The position numbers were made by a program, and so were the translations under genes. The notes below the pieces were generated by a model. The model was not told the origin of the DNA and did not search any database. It saw only the letters and a list, made by a program, of their open reading frames with translations. This document shows positions 1 through 8,880 of a stretch of DNA of 37,344 bases, one piece after another. Origin of the DNA: Actinomycetes bacterium (GTDB taxonomy: Bacteria > Actinomycetota > Acidimicrobiia > Acidimicrobiales > Bog-793); assembly GCA_021838945.1 (NCBI GenBank), contig JAKCCH010000021.1, forward strand, positions 1 through 37,344. The letters run 5' to 3'. Position 1 is the stretch's first letter. Every line of letters begins with the position of its first letter.

Positions 1-83
1 GTCCAACACACCTCTCCGCCAACTGCCATCCCCGCTTCGCCTGGACGCGTCACGTCGGCACGTCTTCGGCCGGGAGGCTGCGG

Positions 84-1061
84 GTGACCCGGGCGTTCCA
101 TCACGAACCCGTGATGGTGGCCGAGGTGACCGAGGTGCTGGAGGCGACCCCACAAGGCGTCATCGTCGACGCCACCGTCGGCGGCGGCGGCCACGCTGCA
201 GCCATCCTGCTGGCCTCGACGCGTCACCGGCTCATCGGCATCGATCGCGATCCGGACGCCGTCGCCGCCGCCACCGAGAGGTTGGCGGCGTTCGGGCCGA
301 GGGCTCTCGTTGTGCGGGGCCGCTTCGACGAGCTCGCTGCAGTGCTAGAGCGAGAGGCGGGCAGGGAGCCGGTCGCCGGCGCGGTGTTCGACCTCGGTGT
401 AAGCAGCTGGCAGCTCGACGAGGCAGAGCGGGGCTTCTCGTACCGGTTCGAAGCAGATCTCGACATGCGCATGGACCCGTCACAGGCTACGACCGCTGCC
501 GAGGTCGTGAACGAGTGGCCAGCGGTGGAGCTGGCCGAGCTGTTCCGGGCGAACGGCGAGACGCGCTTTGCTCGGCGTGTCGCCGCGGCCCTCGTGGCCG
601 CACGGCCGGTACGCACCACGACCGAGCTCGCCCAGATCGTCCGCATGGCGATCCCGGCGGGCGCGCGCCAGCGGGGCGGCCATCCCGCGAAGCGCGTCTT
701 CCAGGCGATCCGCATCGCCGTCAACGCGGAGCTCGAGCAGCTTCCGGTCGCGATCGGAGCAGCGCTGTCGGCGATGGCACCCTCGGGCCGGGCCGTCGTC
801 ATCTCGTACCACTCCGGCGAGGACCGTATCGTGAAGCGCCTCTTCGCCGAGGCGGAGTCGGGCTGGTGCACCTGCCCGCTGGGCTTCCCGTGCGTGTGCG
901 GTGCCGAGCCGGCTGTTCGCGTCCTGACCCGCGGCGCCCGCAAGCCGTCTGCTGCGGAGGTGGCCGCGAACCCGAGGGCTGCGAGCGCGCGGCTCAGGGT
1001 GGCAGAGCGCACGACTGCGCCTTGGCGCCCCGGTGGCCGATCGATCGAGGAGGAGGACTGA
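84..1061 (+). CDS. rsmH: 16S rRNA (cytosine(1402)-N(4))-methyltransferase RsmH
   Basis: RsmH (MraW) uses S-adenosylmethionine to N4-methylate C1402 of 16S rRNA in the decoding site of the 30S subunit. The 325-residue product has the family's usual length. It opens with the HEPVM motif (residues 7-11), followed by the SAM-binding stretch VDATVGGGGH (about 28-37) and IGIDRD (about 51-56). The conserved RVFQAIRIAVN and ISYHSGEDRIVK segments follow, the latter a slight variant of the usual SFHSLEDR. The GTG start has a GGAGG ribosome site at 73-77. It is the first gene of the dcw run seen here; mraZ, which often precedes it, is not visible in the 83 bases upstream. Its TGA overlaps the ftsL ATG by one base (TGATG), indicating translational coupling. 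Identification is firm. Confidence 0.97.
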   Translation: MTRAFHHEPVMVAEVTEVLEATPQGVIVDATVGGGGHAAAILLASTRHRLIGIDRDPDAVAAATERLAAFGPRALVVRGRFDELAAVLEREAGREPVAGAVFDLGVSSWQLDEAERGFSYRFEADLDMRMDPSQATTAAEVVNEWPAVELAELFRANGETRFARRVAAALVAARPVRTTTELAQIVRMAIPAGARQRGGHPAKRVFQAIRIAVNAELEQLPVAIGAALSAMAPSGRAVVISYHSGEDRIVKRLFAEAESGWCTCPLGFPCVCGAEPAVRVLTRGARKPSAAEVAANPRAASARLRVAERTTAPWRPGGRSIEEED

Positions 1062-1561
1062 TGGCAACGAGGAGCTCAACACTCCATCACAGCCCGGGAG
1101 ACAGCGCGCCGGCTCGCGCACCGGGGCGCCGCGGCGAGCAGTCCCGCCCCGCTCGCACTTCACGGCCGCCCCTCGGCGTCGTCGACCGTGCCGCGACGCT
1201 CGAGCGCGCGAGGCAGCGCCAGGCGCGTGTGCTCTTCCTCGTCTCCGGGCTCGTGATGGCAGGTGCGCTCACGGTGGCGGCTGCAGGCCACGCGTTGCTC
1301 GCCGCCACGCAGATCCGGTCCGACACGCTGAGCGGCCAGCTGGCGAACGCCCTCACCACCCAACAGGACCTGCAATTGCAGCGTGCGGAGCTCGAGACCC
1401 CGTCGCGGGTCCTGCGCCTGGCGGAGACACGGTTCAAGATGATCTCCCCGGCCGGGATCACCTATATCCAGCCCGTCGACCCCGGTGAGAGCGTCCTCCA
1501 GGCGCACGAGCCCGCGGCGGCTCCTCATCCCAAGACGGCCCACCACTCGCAGTCGCGTTGA
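1061..1561 (+). CDS. ftsL: FtsL-like cell division protein (septum formation initiator family)
   Basis: This is a small bitopic division protein of 166 residues. A basic, proline-rich cytoplasmic tail (about 1-60) precedes one membrane segment (about 63-85, LFLVSGLVMAGALTVAAAGH). After it comes a short periplasmic coiled-coil-like region (about 90-135) with the LQLQRAELETPSRVLRLAE pattern of FtsL/DivIC proteins. FtsL forms a complex with FtsQ and FtsB that activates FtsW/FtsI at the septum. Sequence conservation in this family is weak, so the call rests on position between rsmH and ftsI, topology and the coiled coil. The ATG start overlaps the rsmH stop. The end overlaps the ftsI TTG start as TTGA. 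Confidence 0.85.
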   Translation: MATRSSTLHHSPGDSAPARAPGRRGEQSRPARTSRPPLGVVDRAATLERARQRQARVLFLVSGLVMAGALTVAAAGHALLAATQIRSDTLSGQLANALTTQQDLQLQRAELETPSRVLRLAETRFKMISPAGITYIQPVDPGESVLQAHEPAAAPHPKTAHHSQSR

Positions 1562-3405
1562 CACCTCCGCGGCCGGACCGGCCACGCCCGACGACGCGCC
1601 CATCCGTTCGGGCCTCGCGCCAGTCCGGTCGAGGCGGGGCCGTTCGTACCGCCGCCTCGGCACCGGCACCGCGCCGGTCGGCCGGTCACCACGCTGTGAT
1701 CCGGCGCCGCCGCCTCGGCATCATGCTCGTCATGACGTGCGCCGTCCTCGCGCTCCTCGCAGCGCGCGTCTTCGACGTCCAGGGCCTGAACGCCTCCGCC
1801 TACTCCGCCTACGGGCAGTCAGAGGAGGTCCAAAAGGTCGGCCTCCCCGCCATCCGGGGCACCGTGTACGACCGCAACGGGAACGTGCTCGCCACCTCGG
1901 TCCCGAAGACCGACATCGTCGCGGACGACTTCCTCGTCCATTCGCGGGCTGAGGCCGAGACCGCCGCGGCCGCCCTCGCTCCGCTTCTGCACGTCGGGAA
2001 GGGCACGCTCGTCGCGAAGCTCACCGAGCGCAACGGCTACGTCCCCCTCGCTCTTGCCGTCGGGCGGGCGCTCGTCTCGAAGGTGGTGGCATTGACGCTG
2101 CCGTTCCTCTCCTTCGTGCCCGACCAGGTACGCGTGGAACCAACCGGCAACCTCTTCGCCCCGCTGCTCGGCGTCGTCGGCTGGGGCAACAAGGGCCTGT
2201 CCGGTCTCGAGTACCTCTATCAGAAGACGCTGGCGGGCCGGTCCGGCTCCGAAGACGTGATGATCGGTCCGTCCGGCGACCAGCTGCCTGGTGCCGCCAA
2301 GGTGCTCGACCCTGCGGTGCAGGGCGAGGGGCTCGTGCTCACGCTCGACGAGCCTCTCCAATACGAGGTGACGCAGGCTCTCCGAGCACAGGTGCTCGCC
2401 CAGCACGCCGACAGCGCCACCTGCGTCGTGCTCGACACGAAGACGGGCGGCATCCTCGCGATGGTGAGCCTCGTGCGCCAGAACAAGTCGGTCGTGCCCG
2501 CGACCCAGAACCTCGCGACGAACATCGTGTACCAGCCCGGATCGGTGATGAAGCTCGCCACGTTCTCGGGTGCTCTCCAAACCGGGCTGATCACACCGAA
2601 CGAGGAGCTGACCGTCCCCTACACGATCTGGGTTGGCGGCTGGCCCTTCCAGGACGCCGAGTTCCACCCGACCGAGCAGATGCCCGTCACGCAGATCCTC
2701 GCCCAGTCCTCCAACGTGGGCACGATCGAGATCGCGCACATGCTCGGACCGCAGCGGCTCTCGGCCTATCTGCATGCCCTCGGCTTCGGCAACGTCACGG
2801 ATCTCAACTGGCCGGGAGAGTCGGCCGGGATCGTGCCACCGGTCTCGCAGTGGTCGGCCTCGGACATGGGCACGATCCCCATCGGCACCGGCGAAGCCGT
2901 CACGCCACTTCAGATCGCCGACGCCTACAACACCGTTGCGAACGGCGGCGAGTACATCCCGCCGCGCCTCGTCGAGGCCGTCGTCGGCCCGAACGGGCGC
3001 CAGCACGTCCTCCCGGCCCCGAAGCGCCACCGCGTGCTCTCGCAGACCACGGCCGCCGAGATCGTCCCGATGCTCGAGGAGGTCACCGCCATGGGGACCG
3101 GCACCATGGCGGAGATCCCGGGGTACACCGTCGCCGGCAAGACGGGCACGGCCCAGATCCCGAGCACGACCGCGCCGGGCTACCAAGCGGGCGCATGGAA
3201 CGCGACGTTCGTCGGTTTTGTGCCGGCGCAGAACCCGCAGCTGACGGCCGTCGTGATGTTGAACCATCCGACGGCGATGTACGGTGGCTCGGCTTCGGCC
3301 CCAGTCTTCGCCACGATCATGAAGTACGCCTTGCGCCATTTCGACATATCGCCAAGCGGCGCGAGCGGTCTGTCCGGAACTCCGAGCTCTTCGACGAAGC
3401 CGTGA
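1558..3405 (+). CDS. ftsI: Peptidoglycan transpeptidase FtsI (class B penicillin-binding protein 3)
   Basis: FtsI cross-links septal peptidoglycan on the outer face of the membrane, working with FtsW. The 615-residue protein has a Pro/Arg/Ala-rich cytoplasmic N-terminus of about 50 residues and one membrane anchor (about 52-72, after RRRRLG). A PBP dimerisation domain (about 90-270) and a transpeptidase domain follow. The catalytic motifs are intact: SVMK with Ser329/Lys332, SSN at 384-386 and KTG at 528-530. The TTG start at 1558 overlaps the ftsL TGA (TTGA). An in-frame GTG at 1696 would remove the tail and leave the anchor, but long charged N-termini are common in actinobacterial FtsI. The stop overlaps the murE GTG. 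A Ser-rich C-terminus closes the protein. Confidence 0.96.
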   Translation: MTPPRPDRPRPTTRPSVRASRQSGRGGAVRTAASAPAPRRSAGHHAVIRRRRLGIMLVMTCAVLALLAARVFDVQGLNASAYSAYGQSEEVQKVGLPAIRGTVYDRNGNVLATSVPKTDIVADDFLVHSRAEAETAAAALAPLLHVGKGTLVAKLTERNGYVPLALAVGRALVSKVVALTLPFLSFVPDQVRVEPTGNLFAPLLGVVGWGNKGLSGLEYLYQKTLAGRSGSEDVMIGPSGDQLPGAAKVLDPAVQGEGLVLTLDEPLQYEVTQALRAQVLAQHADSATCVVLDTKTGGILAMVSLVRQNKSVVPATQNLATNIVYQPGSVMKLATFSGALQTGLITPNEELTVPYTIWVGGWPFQDAEFHPTEQMPVTQILAQSSNVGTIEIAHMLGPQRLSAYLHALGFGNVTDLNWPGESAGIVPPVSQWSASDMGTIPIGTGEAVTPLQIADAYNTVANGGEYIPPRLVEAVVGPNGRQHVLPAPKRHRVLSQTTAAEIVPMLEEVTAMGTGTMAEIPGYTVAGKTGTAQIPSTTAPGYQAGAWNATFVGFVPAQNPQLTAVVMLNHPTAMYGGSASAPVFATIMKYALRHFDISPSGASGLSGTPSSSTKP

Positions 3406-4955
3406 CGGCTCCTGCCGGCCGTCCTTGGGCAGGTCCGACGAGGCGGCGTGCCGTCGTCCAGACGAGCGGCACGTCCCTCGGCGACCTCGCCACGAGGATC
3501 CGGGCCCGTCTCGGCGAGTGCCTGCTCTCGGGCGACCGGGAGACGGGCATCGCAGCGGTGCAGTTCGACCACCGAGAGATCCGCCAGATGCGCCGGGCGG
3601 GCTCCGCCGTCGCGCCGGCGGTCGGCGACCTGTTCTGCTGCCTGCCCGGTGAGCACCACGACGGCCATGCCTTCGCTGCGATGGCCCGGGAGGCGGGCGC
3701 GGTCGCCTTCTTGTGCGAGCGTGACCTCGGCGAAGCGACGGGAGGCGCCGCACAGCTGATAGTCGAGCCGGGCGCTGCTCGCGCTGCCATGGCCGAAGCC
3801 GCCTGCGCGCTCCGGCACGACCCGGCGCAGCACCTCCTCACGATCGGCGTGACGGGGACCAACGGCAAGACGACGACCACGTACCTGCTCTGCTCGATCC
3901 TGTCGCAGGCGGGCTACAAACCCGGCCTCGTCGGGACGTTGTCCGGCTCCCGCACGACCCCGGAGGCGCCGGACCTGCAAGAGCGCTTCGAGATCTCGCG
4001 GCTCGTGGCCGAGAGCGAGCAACGCCCCGGAGCGGTCGCCCTCGAGGTCACGTCGCACGCGCTCGTGCAGCACCGGGTCGACGGGTACGTGCACGATGTC
4101 GCCGTCTTCACGAACCTCTCCCAGGACCATCTCGACTACCACGGGACCATGGAGGCCTACTTCGAGGCCAAGGCGCTGCTGTTCACCCCGGGCCACTCCC
4201 GCCGCGCGGTCGTGAACGCCGACGACGCCTACGGGCGCAGGTTGCTCGAGCGTGCGGCCGTCCCGACAGAGGCCTTCTCGATGGGCGAGGCCGAGAAGCT
4301 GGACCTTCGTGCCGAGGGCAGCCGTTTCGTCCTTCGGGGGCACGAGGTCGAGCTCCCCCTGATCGGCCGGTTCAACGTCGAGAACGCCCTCGCCGCCGCG
4401 GCAGCGGCGCGGGCGGCGGGCATCGAGGACGGTGCGATCGCCGAGGGCCTTTCGCGGGCGATCCCCGTGCCCGGCCGCCTCGAGCTCGTGCCGAACGCGC
4501 TCGGGCTGACTGCCGTGGTCGACTACGCGCACACGCCCGCCGGCCTCGAGCAGGCCTGCGCGACGCTCAAGCAGGTCAGTGCCGGCGACGGCCGGCTCGT
4601 GGTCGTCTTCGGGGCAGGTGGCGACCGAGACCACGAGAAACGCCGCCCGATGGGCCACGCAGCCTCCGTCCACGCCGACCGTGCCGTGGTGACGACCGAC
4701 AACCCCCGCCACGAGGACCCCCTCGCGATCATCGACGAGATCGTGGCCGGATGCGACGGCGGGGCCGAGCTGCACGTCGAGCCGGACAGGAGGGCGGCGA
4801 TCGGTCTCGGGCTCTCGCTCGCGGATCGCGGCGACATCCTGCTCGTCGCCGGCAAGGGTCACGAGAGGACCCAGCAGGTCGGCGACGACTTCCTCGAGTT
4901 CGACGACCGCCTCGTCATCGCCGAGGAGGCCGAACGACTGGCGGGTGCCGCGTGA
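3402..4955 (+). CDS. murE: UDP-MurNAc-tripeptide synthetase MurE (meso-diaminopimelate-adding type)
   Basis: MurE adds the third amino acid to UDP-MurNAc-L-Ala-D-Glu in the cytoplasm, using ATP. From the GTG at 3402 (GTGA overlap with the ftsI stop) the product is 517 residues. The ATP loop GTNGKTT is at 152-158, with the conserved EVTSHAL and NLSQDHLDYHGTMEAYFEAK segments after it. In the C-terminal domain DNPR at 433-436 is the signature of enzymes that use meso-diaminopimelate rather than lysine, so the wall is predicted to be DAP-type. GKGHE near the end is also conserved. The reading frame is open far upstream of 3402, but that stretch is the antisense-like shadow of ftsI. The stop overlaps mraY directly, leaving no room for murF. 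Confidence 0.96.
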   Translation: MTAPAGRPWAGPTRRRAVVQTSGTSLGDLATRIRARLGECLLSGDRETGIAAVQFDHREIRQMRRAGSAVAPAVGDLFCCLPGEHHDGHAFAAMAREAGAVAFLCERDLGEATGGAAQLIVEPGAARAAMAEAACALRHDPAQHLLTIGVTGTNGKTTTTYLLCSILSQAGYKPGLVGTLSGSRTTPEAPDLQERFEISRLVAESEQRPGAVALEVTSHALVQHRVDGYVHDVAVFTNLSQDHLDYHGTMEAYFEAKALLFTPGHSRRAVVNADDAYGRRLLERAAVPTEAFSMGEAEKLDLRAEGSRFVLRGHEVELPLIGRFNVENALAAAAAARAAGIEDGAIAEGLSRAIPVPGRLELVPNALGLTAVVDYAHTPAGLEQACATLKQVSAGDGRLVVVFGAGGDRDHEKRRPMGHAASVHADRAVVTTDNPRHEDPLAIIDEIVAGCDGGAELHVEPDRRAAIGLGLSLADRGDILLVAGKGHERTQQVGDDFLEFDDRLVIAEEAERLAGAA

Positions 4956-5986
4956 TCTCGATCTTCACTGCGGGAGGCGTCGCGCTCCTGATCGCCGGGT
5001 TCGGGACGCCGATCCTGTTGCGTTTCTTGGTGAAGTGGAGGATCGGCCAACACGTGCGGGAGGACGGTCCCGAGGCCCATGCCGCCAAGCAGGGCACGCC
5101 GACGATGGGTGGCATCGCCATGCTCGGCGGGATGCTCGGCGGCTATGTGCTCGCACACGTCGGGACGAACGTCGGGTTCACGAAAGCCGGTTGGCTCGTC
5201 GTCCTCGCGGTCCTCGCGACCGGACTGGTCGGCGCAGCCGACGACTGGATCAAGGTCAGCAGGCGCCGGAGCCTCGGGCTGACCAAGCGGGCCAAGGCGG
5301 GCCTGCAGCTCGGCGTCGCCATCGCGTTCGGCCTCGGGGCCCTCTACTGGGCCGGGATCAACCGCGACATCTCCTTCACCCGCTTCGACTTCCCGTCCCT
5401 GGTGCTGCCGGCGGCGCTGTACGTGGTGTGGTGCGTGCTCGTCATCGTCGGTGGCTCGAATGCGGTGAACCTCACCGACGGGCTCGACGGCCTCGCGGCC
5501 GGAGCCTCCGCCTTCGCCTTCAGCTGCCTCACGATCATCGGTTACTGGCAGTACCGCAACTACCCGATCTACCACCTGGCGAACGCGATCGACCTGGCGC
5601 TCGTCGCCGTGGCGTTGTGCGGTGCCTGCGTCGGCTTCCTCTGGTGGAACGCCGCCCCCGCCAGGATCATCATGGGCGACACGGGGTCGCTCGCGATCGG
5701 GACCGGTCTCTCGTGCCTCGGGCTCTCGATGAACCTGTCGTTGCTGATCCCGATCATCGGTGGCCTCTTCGTGCTCGTGACGCTGTCGGTCGTCATCCAG
5801 GTCGTGTCGTTCCGCTTCTTCCACACACGCGTGTTCCGGATGGCGCCGCTCCAGCACCACTTCGAGCTGCTCGGCTGGCCGGAGACGACGGTGACGGTGC
5901 GTTTCTGGATCTTCAGCGGGTTGTGCACCGCCCTCGGGCTCGGCCTGTTCTATGCCGACTACCTGTCCGTGAGGCCGCACCAGTGA
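4952..5986 (+). CDS. mraY: Phospho-N-acetylmuramoyl-pentapeptide transferase MraY
   Basis: MraY is the integral membrane enzyme that moves phospho-MurNAc-pentapeptide onto undecaprenyl phosphate, giving lipid I. The 344-residue product has about ten hydrophobic segments. All family signatures are present: GAADDWIK with Asp97/Asp98, NLTDGLDGLA with Asp176/Asp179, MGDTGSLA with Asp243, and the late HHFELLGW histidine motif with His302/His303. The GTG start overlaps the murE TGA as GTGA. A 27-base gap separates it from murD. Its substrate needs the D-Ala-D-Ala added by MurF, whose gene is not in this cluster. Confidence 0.97.
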   Translation: MISIFTAGGVALLIAGFGTPILLRFLVKWRIGQHVREDGPEAHAAKQGTPTMGGIAMLGGMLGGYVLAHVGTNVGFTKAGWLVVLAVLATGLVGAADDWIKVSRRRSLGLTKRAKAGLQLGVAIAFGLGALYWAGINRDISFTRFDFPSLVLPAALYVVWCVLVIVGGSNAVNLTDGLDGLAAGASAFAFSCLTIIGYWQYRNYPIYHLANAIDLALVAVALCGACVGFLWWNAAPARIIMGDTGSLAIGTGLSCLGLSMNLSLLIPIIGGLFVLVTLSVVIQVVSFRFFHTRVFRMAPLQHHFELLGWPETTVTVRFWIFSGLCTALGLGLFYADYLSVRPHQ

Positions 5987-6013
5987 GGCCGCGTCAGTGA
6001 GGAGACCGCACCG

Positions 6014-7453
6014 GTGAGCCGGCAGGCACTCGTCATCGGTTTCCGCGTCACCGGCCAGGCGGCCGCGCGCTCGCTCCTGAAGGACGGCTTCGCCGTCAGC
6101 GCGGTCGACGACGGCGAGCCGTTGGCGGATGCGACGAAGCTCGCAGCATCGCTCGGGACCGAGCTCGTCTGGCGGCCTTCTCGCGCACTCCTGTCGTCGC
6201 TCGCGCAGCGGGCGGAGATGGTCGTGCTGTCCCCCGGCATCCCCCCGAGCCATCCGATCTTCGAGGTCGCCGACGCCGGCAAGATCGTCTCGGAGGTCGA
6301 GCTGGCGGCGTCGCTCGCAACGGTGCCCGTGCTCGCCATCACGGGCACGAACGGGAAGACCACGGTGACCTCGCTCGTGACCGAGATCATGCGGGCCGCC
6401 GGGCGCGAGGCGGAAGCGGTCGGCAACATCGGCCGTCCCTTCATCGAGGCGGTGCACGAGCCGACCGCTGACACCTACGTGCTCGAGGTCTCGTCGTTCC
6501 AGCTCGCCTGGACGAAGACGTTCCACCCGACGGTCGCGTGCTGGCTGAACCTGGCCGAGGACCACCTCGACTGGCACGCCGGGATGGGGGACTACGCGGC
6601 CGCGAAGGCGCGTGTGTGGGAGAACCAGGACCAGTCAGACGTCGCGGTCGCGAACGCGGATGATCCGGTCGTGATGCACTGGGCCGAGACGGCCCCGGGG
6701 CGTCTCGTGACCTTCGGTGCGGCGGGCGACGTCACCGAGCGAGGCGGCGTCATCTCCTCCCCGGAGGGCGAGATCTGCACCGTGTCGTCGCTTCCCCGGG
6801 CGCTCCCGCACGACGTGTGGAACGCCTGCGCGGCCGCAGCGGTGGCTCTCGGCGCAGGCGCCGATCCGCAGTCCTGCGCCGCCGCGCTGCAGCGAGGAGT
6901 GCCGATGCCGCACCGGATCGAGCTCGTGGCGGAGGTCGGCGGCGTGCGGTACTACGACGACTCGAAGGCGACGACTCCGACCGCGGTGCTGGCCGCGATG
7001 CAGGGGTTCGCGTCGGTGGTGCTGATCGCCGGCGGCCGAAACAAGGGCCTCCACCTCGCCTCGATGGTGCGCGGCCTCGAGTCCGAGGCAGCCGCCGGAA
7101 CAGGCCCCGGGCCCGCTCGGCTGCGCGGCGTGATCGCCATCGGGGAGGCCGCCGGGGAGGTGGCCGAGGCGTTTCGGCACCTCGAGGAAGTCCCGACCGA
7201 GATCGCGACCTCCATGTCCGAGGCGGTGGCACGGGCGTCAGCCCTCGCGGGTCCCGGTGACGCCGTCCTGCTCTCGCCCGGCTGCGCCTCGTTCGACTGG
7301 TACCGAAGCTATGGCGAGCGAGGCGACGACTTCGCCCGGGTGGTCCGGAGGCAGGTCGACTCCGGGAAGAGCGACGCCGCACCGCCGGGTCTTGCAGCGA
7401 AACAGGGTGACGAGCAGCGGCCCGTGGCCGTGAAGCGAGGGGGAACACCATGA
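6014..7453 (+). CDS. murD: UDP-N-acetylmuramoyl-L-alanine:D-glutamate ligase MurD
   Basis: MurD adds D-glutamate to UDP-MurNAc-L-Ala in the cytoplasm. The product is 479 residues, with an N-terminal UDP-binding Rossmann-like part (LVIGFRVTGQAAARSLL). The ATP loop GTNGKTT lies at 111-117, followed by LEVSSFQLAWT, NLAEDHLDWH, YYDDSKATTPTAVLAA and LLSPGCASFDWYRSYGERGDDF. This order is typical of MurD. The GTG start has GGAGA at 6001-6005, eight bases upstream. The last 30 or so residues, beyond the conserved GDDFARVV, are an Asp/Ala/Lys-rich tail with no recognised motif. The stop overlaps the ftsW ATG as ATGA. Confidence 0.96.
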   Translation: MSRQALVIGFRVTGQAAARSLLKDGFAVSAVDDGEPLADATKLAASLGTELVWRPSRALLSSLAQRAEMVVLSPGIPPSHPIFEVADAGKIVSEVELAASLATVPVLAITGTNGKTTVTSLVTEIMRAAGREAEAVGNIGRPFIEAVHEPTADTYVLEVSSFQLAWTKTFHPTVACWLNLAEDHLDWHAGMGDYAAAKARVWENQDQSDVAVANADDPVVMHWAETAPGRLVTFGAAGDVTERGGVISSPEGEICTVSSLPRALPHDVWNACAAAAVALGAGADPQSCAAALQRGVPMPHRIELVAEVGGVRYYDDSKATTPTAVLAAMQGFASVVLIAGGRNKGLHLASMVRGLESEAAAGTGPGPARLRGVIAIGEAAGEVAEAFRHLEEVPTEIATSMSEAVARASALAGPGDAVLLSPGCASFDWYRSYGERGDDFARVVRRQVDSGKSDAAPPGLAAKQGDEQRPVAVKRGGTP

Positions 7454-8880
7454 GCCAGCGCACTCTTGCCCGGCCAGGGACGTCGCACGTCGCCCCGGGC
7501 ACGCGGCGCACTCCGCACAGATCGCGGGCGCCCTACCCGGTGCGCACCGGCCGTTCGACCCGTCCGACCCGTCCGACCGGTCCGACCGTGACGAGGGGCA
7601 CACCCCGCGCGGCTCCGACGGCTCGCGCGCCGCGCGCGACGACCCGGGCACCAAGCCCGGGGCTGCGCGCAGTCTCGTCGGCGCCGAAGCCCGCGACGCA
7701 TCTCGAGCACCGCGTCCTCGTCGGCTCGGTCTTCTGCCTCTGTTTGATCGGCCTCCCGATCGTGCTGTCGGCCTCGGCGGTGATCTCGATACAGTCCGGA
7801 GCCTCCCCTTATTCCCTCTTCGAGCGGCAGGCGATGTTCCTCGTCCTGGGGCTGGTCGCCGCCCTTGTCGCGTCGAGGCTCCGGATGGAGCGGATACGCC
7901 GCTACCGCAACTGGCTGCTCGCCGGAGCGCTCGGGTTGCTCGTGGCTGTGTTCTTGCCCGGGCTCGGGCACAACGCGGGCGGCTCGAGTCGCTGGATCGG
8001 CGCAGGACCGATCCAGATCCAGCCGTCAGAGCTCATGAAGCTCGCCGTCGTGCTGTTCGCGGCGGATCTGCTCGCAAGGCGCGGCGACCGGGACGATCCC
8101 GGCCGTGCCGTCGTGCAGCCCCTCCTGATCCTGCTCGGCTTCGCCGGCGTCCTGATCATGAAGCAGCCGGACCTCGGAACGTGCATGGTCATCACCTGCA
8201 TCACGTTCTCGCTCATGTTCGCGGCCGGCCTGCCGGTACGCCTCGTCGGAGGGGCCTTCGCGTTGACGGGGGGCGTCGGAGCGATCCTCGCCCTCGACGC
8301 CTCCTACCGGCGCGCCCGCCTCCTCTCCTTCCTCAACCCGTTCGCCCACGCCGGGAGCAGCGGCTATCAGGTGGTCCAGAGCCTGGTCGCGCTCGGACAG
8401 GGAGGGCTGCAAGGGAACGGCATCGGTGGCTCTCCGAGCACGTGGGGGTTCCTCCCGAACGGCCACACGGACTTCATCTTCGCGGTGATCGGCAGCAACC
8501 TCGGGATCATCGGCACGATGACGGTTATCGGCCTGTTCGCCGCCTTCGGATGGGCAGGCTTGCGGGTGGCCCACCGTGAGCGCGACCCGTTCACGCGCTA
8601 TGTCGCCATCGGCATCACGTGCTGGATCGTCGCGCAGGCGGCCATCAACATCGGCGGGGTCATCGATGCTCTGCCTGTCACGGGCATCCCGCTGCCGTTC
8701 ATCTCCTATGGGGGTTCCGCCCTCGTCGTCGCCATGGTCGGCGCGGGCGTCCTCACCGGGATCGCCCGGCGCCAAGTTCGGGCACCGGTCGTCGTCCGTG
8801 CCATCGAGACCGAAAAGATCGCGGTGCGTGCCCGGACGAAGGGTGCGAAGGGCGCCTACGTCCCGGTTCGAGCGCGGTGA
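7450..8880 (+). CDS. ftsW: Peptidoglycan glycosyltransferase FtsW (SEDS family)
   Basis: FtsW polymerises lipid II into septal glycan and partners with FtsI. The 476-residue protein begins with about 75 residues of Arg/Pro/Thr-rich disordered sequence, which includes a small 9-bp DNA repeat. About ten membrane spans follow. Diagnostic SEDS segments are GGSSRWIGAGPIQIQPSELMKLAVVLF, GTCMVI, GYQVVQSLVALGQGGLQGNGIGGS, PNGHTDFIFAVIGSNLGIIG and, near the end, GIPLPFISYGGSALV. The C-terminal tail is basic. Position between murD and murG favours FtsW over RodA. The start overlaps murD (ATGA) and the stop overlaps murG (GTGA). Confidence 0.96.
   Translation: MSQRTLARPGTSHVAPGTRRTPHRSRAPYPVRTGRSTRPTRPTGPTVTRGTPRAAPTARAPRATTRAPSPGLRAVSSAPKPATHLEHRVLVGSVFCLCLIGLPIVLSASAVISIQSGASPYSLFERQAMFLVLGLVAALVASRLRMERIRRYRNWLLAGALGLLVAVFLPGLGHNAGGSSRWIGAGPIQIQPSELMKLAVVLFAADLLARRGDRDDPGRAVVQPLLILLGFAGVLIMKQPDLGTCMVITCITFSLMFAAGLPVRLVGGAFALTGGVGAILALDASYRRARLLSFLNPFAHAGSSGYQVVQSLVALGQGGLQGNGIGGSPSTWGFLPNGHTDFIFAVIGSNLGIIGTMTVIGLFAAFGWAGLRVAHRERDPFTRYVAIGITCWIVAQAAINIGGVIDALPVTGIPLPFISYGGSALVVAMVGAGVLTGIARRQVRAPVVVRAIETEKIAVRARTKGAKGAYVPVRAR
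7556..7588 (+). repeat. 9-bp tandem repeat within the ftsW N-terminal tail
   Basis: CGACCCGTC occurs twice in tandem from 7556, followed by CGACCGGTC and a partial CGACCGTGA. It encodes repeated Arg-Pro-Thr/Gly-Pro-Thr units in the disordered cytoplasmic tail of FtsW. The repeat keeps the reading frame, so copy-number change would only alter tail length. Confidence 0.7.

Noticed and set aside
1-83. End of mraZ upstream of rsmH
   Set aside because: The 83 bases contain no recognisable MraZ sequence or stop context; mraZ may lie outside the window.
1819-3753. Long antisense frame opposite ftsI, and similar ones opposite mraY, ftsQ/LCP, ftsZ and ileS
   Set aside because: They are typical GC-rich third-position shadows, low in recognisable motifs, and the opposite strands encode well-conserved proteins.
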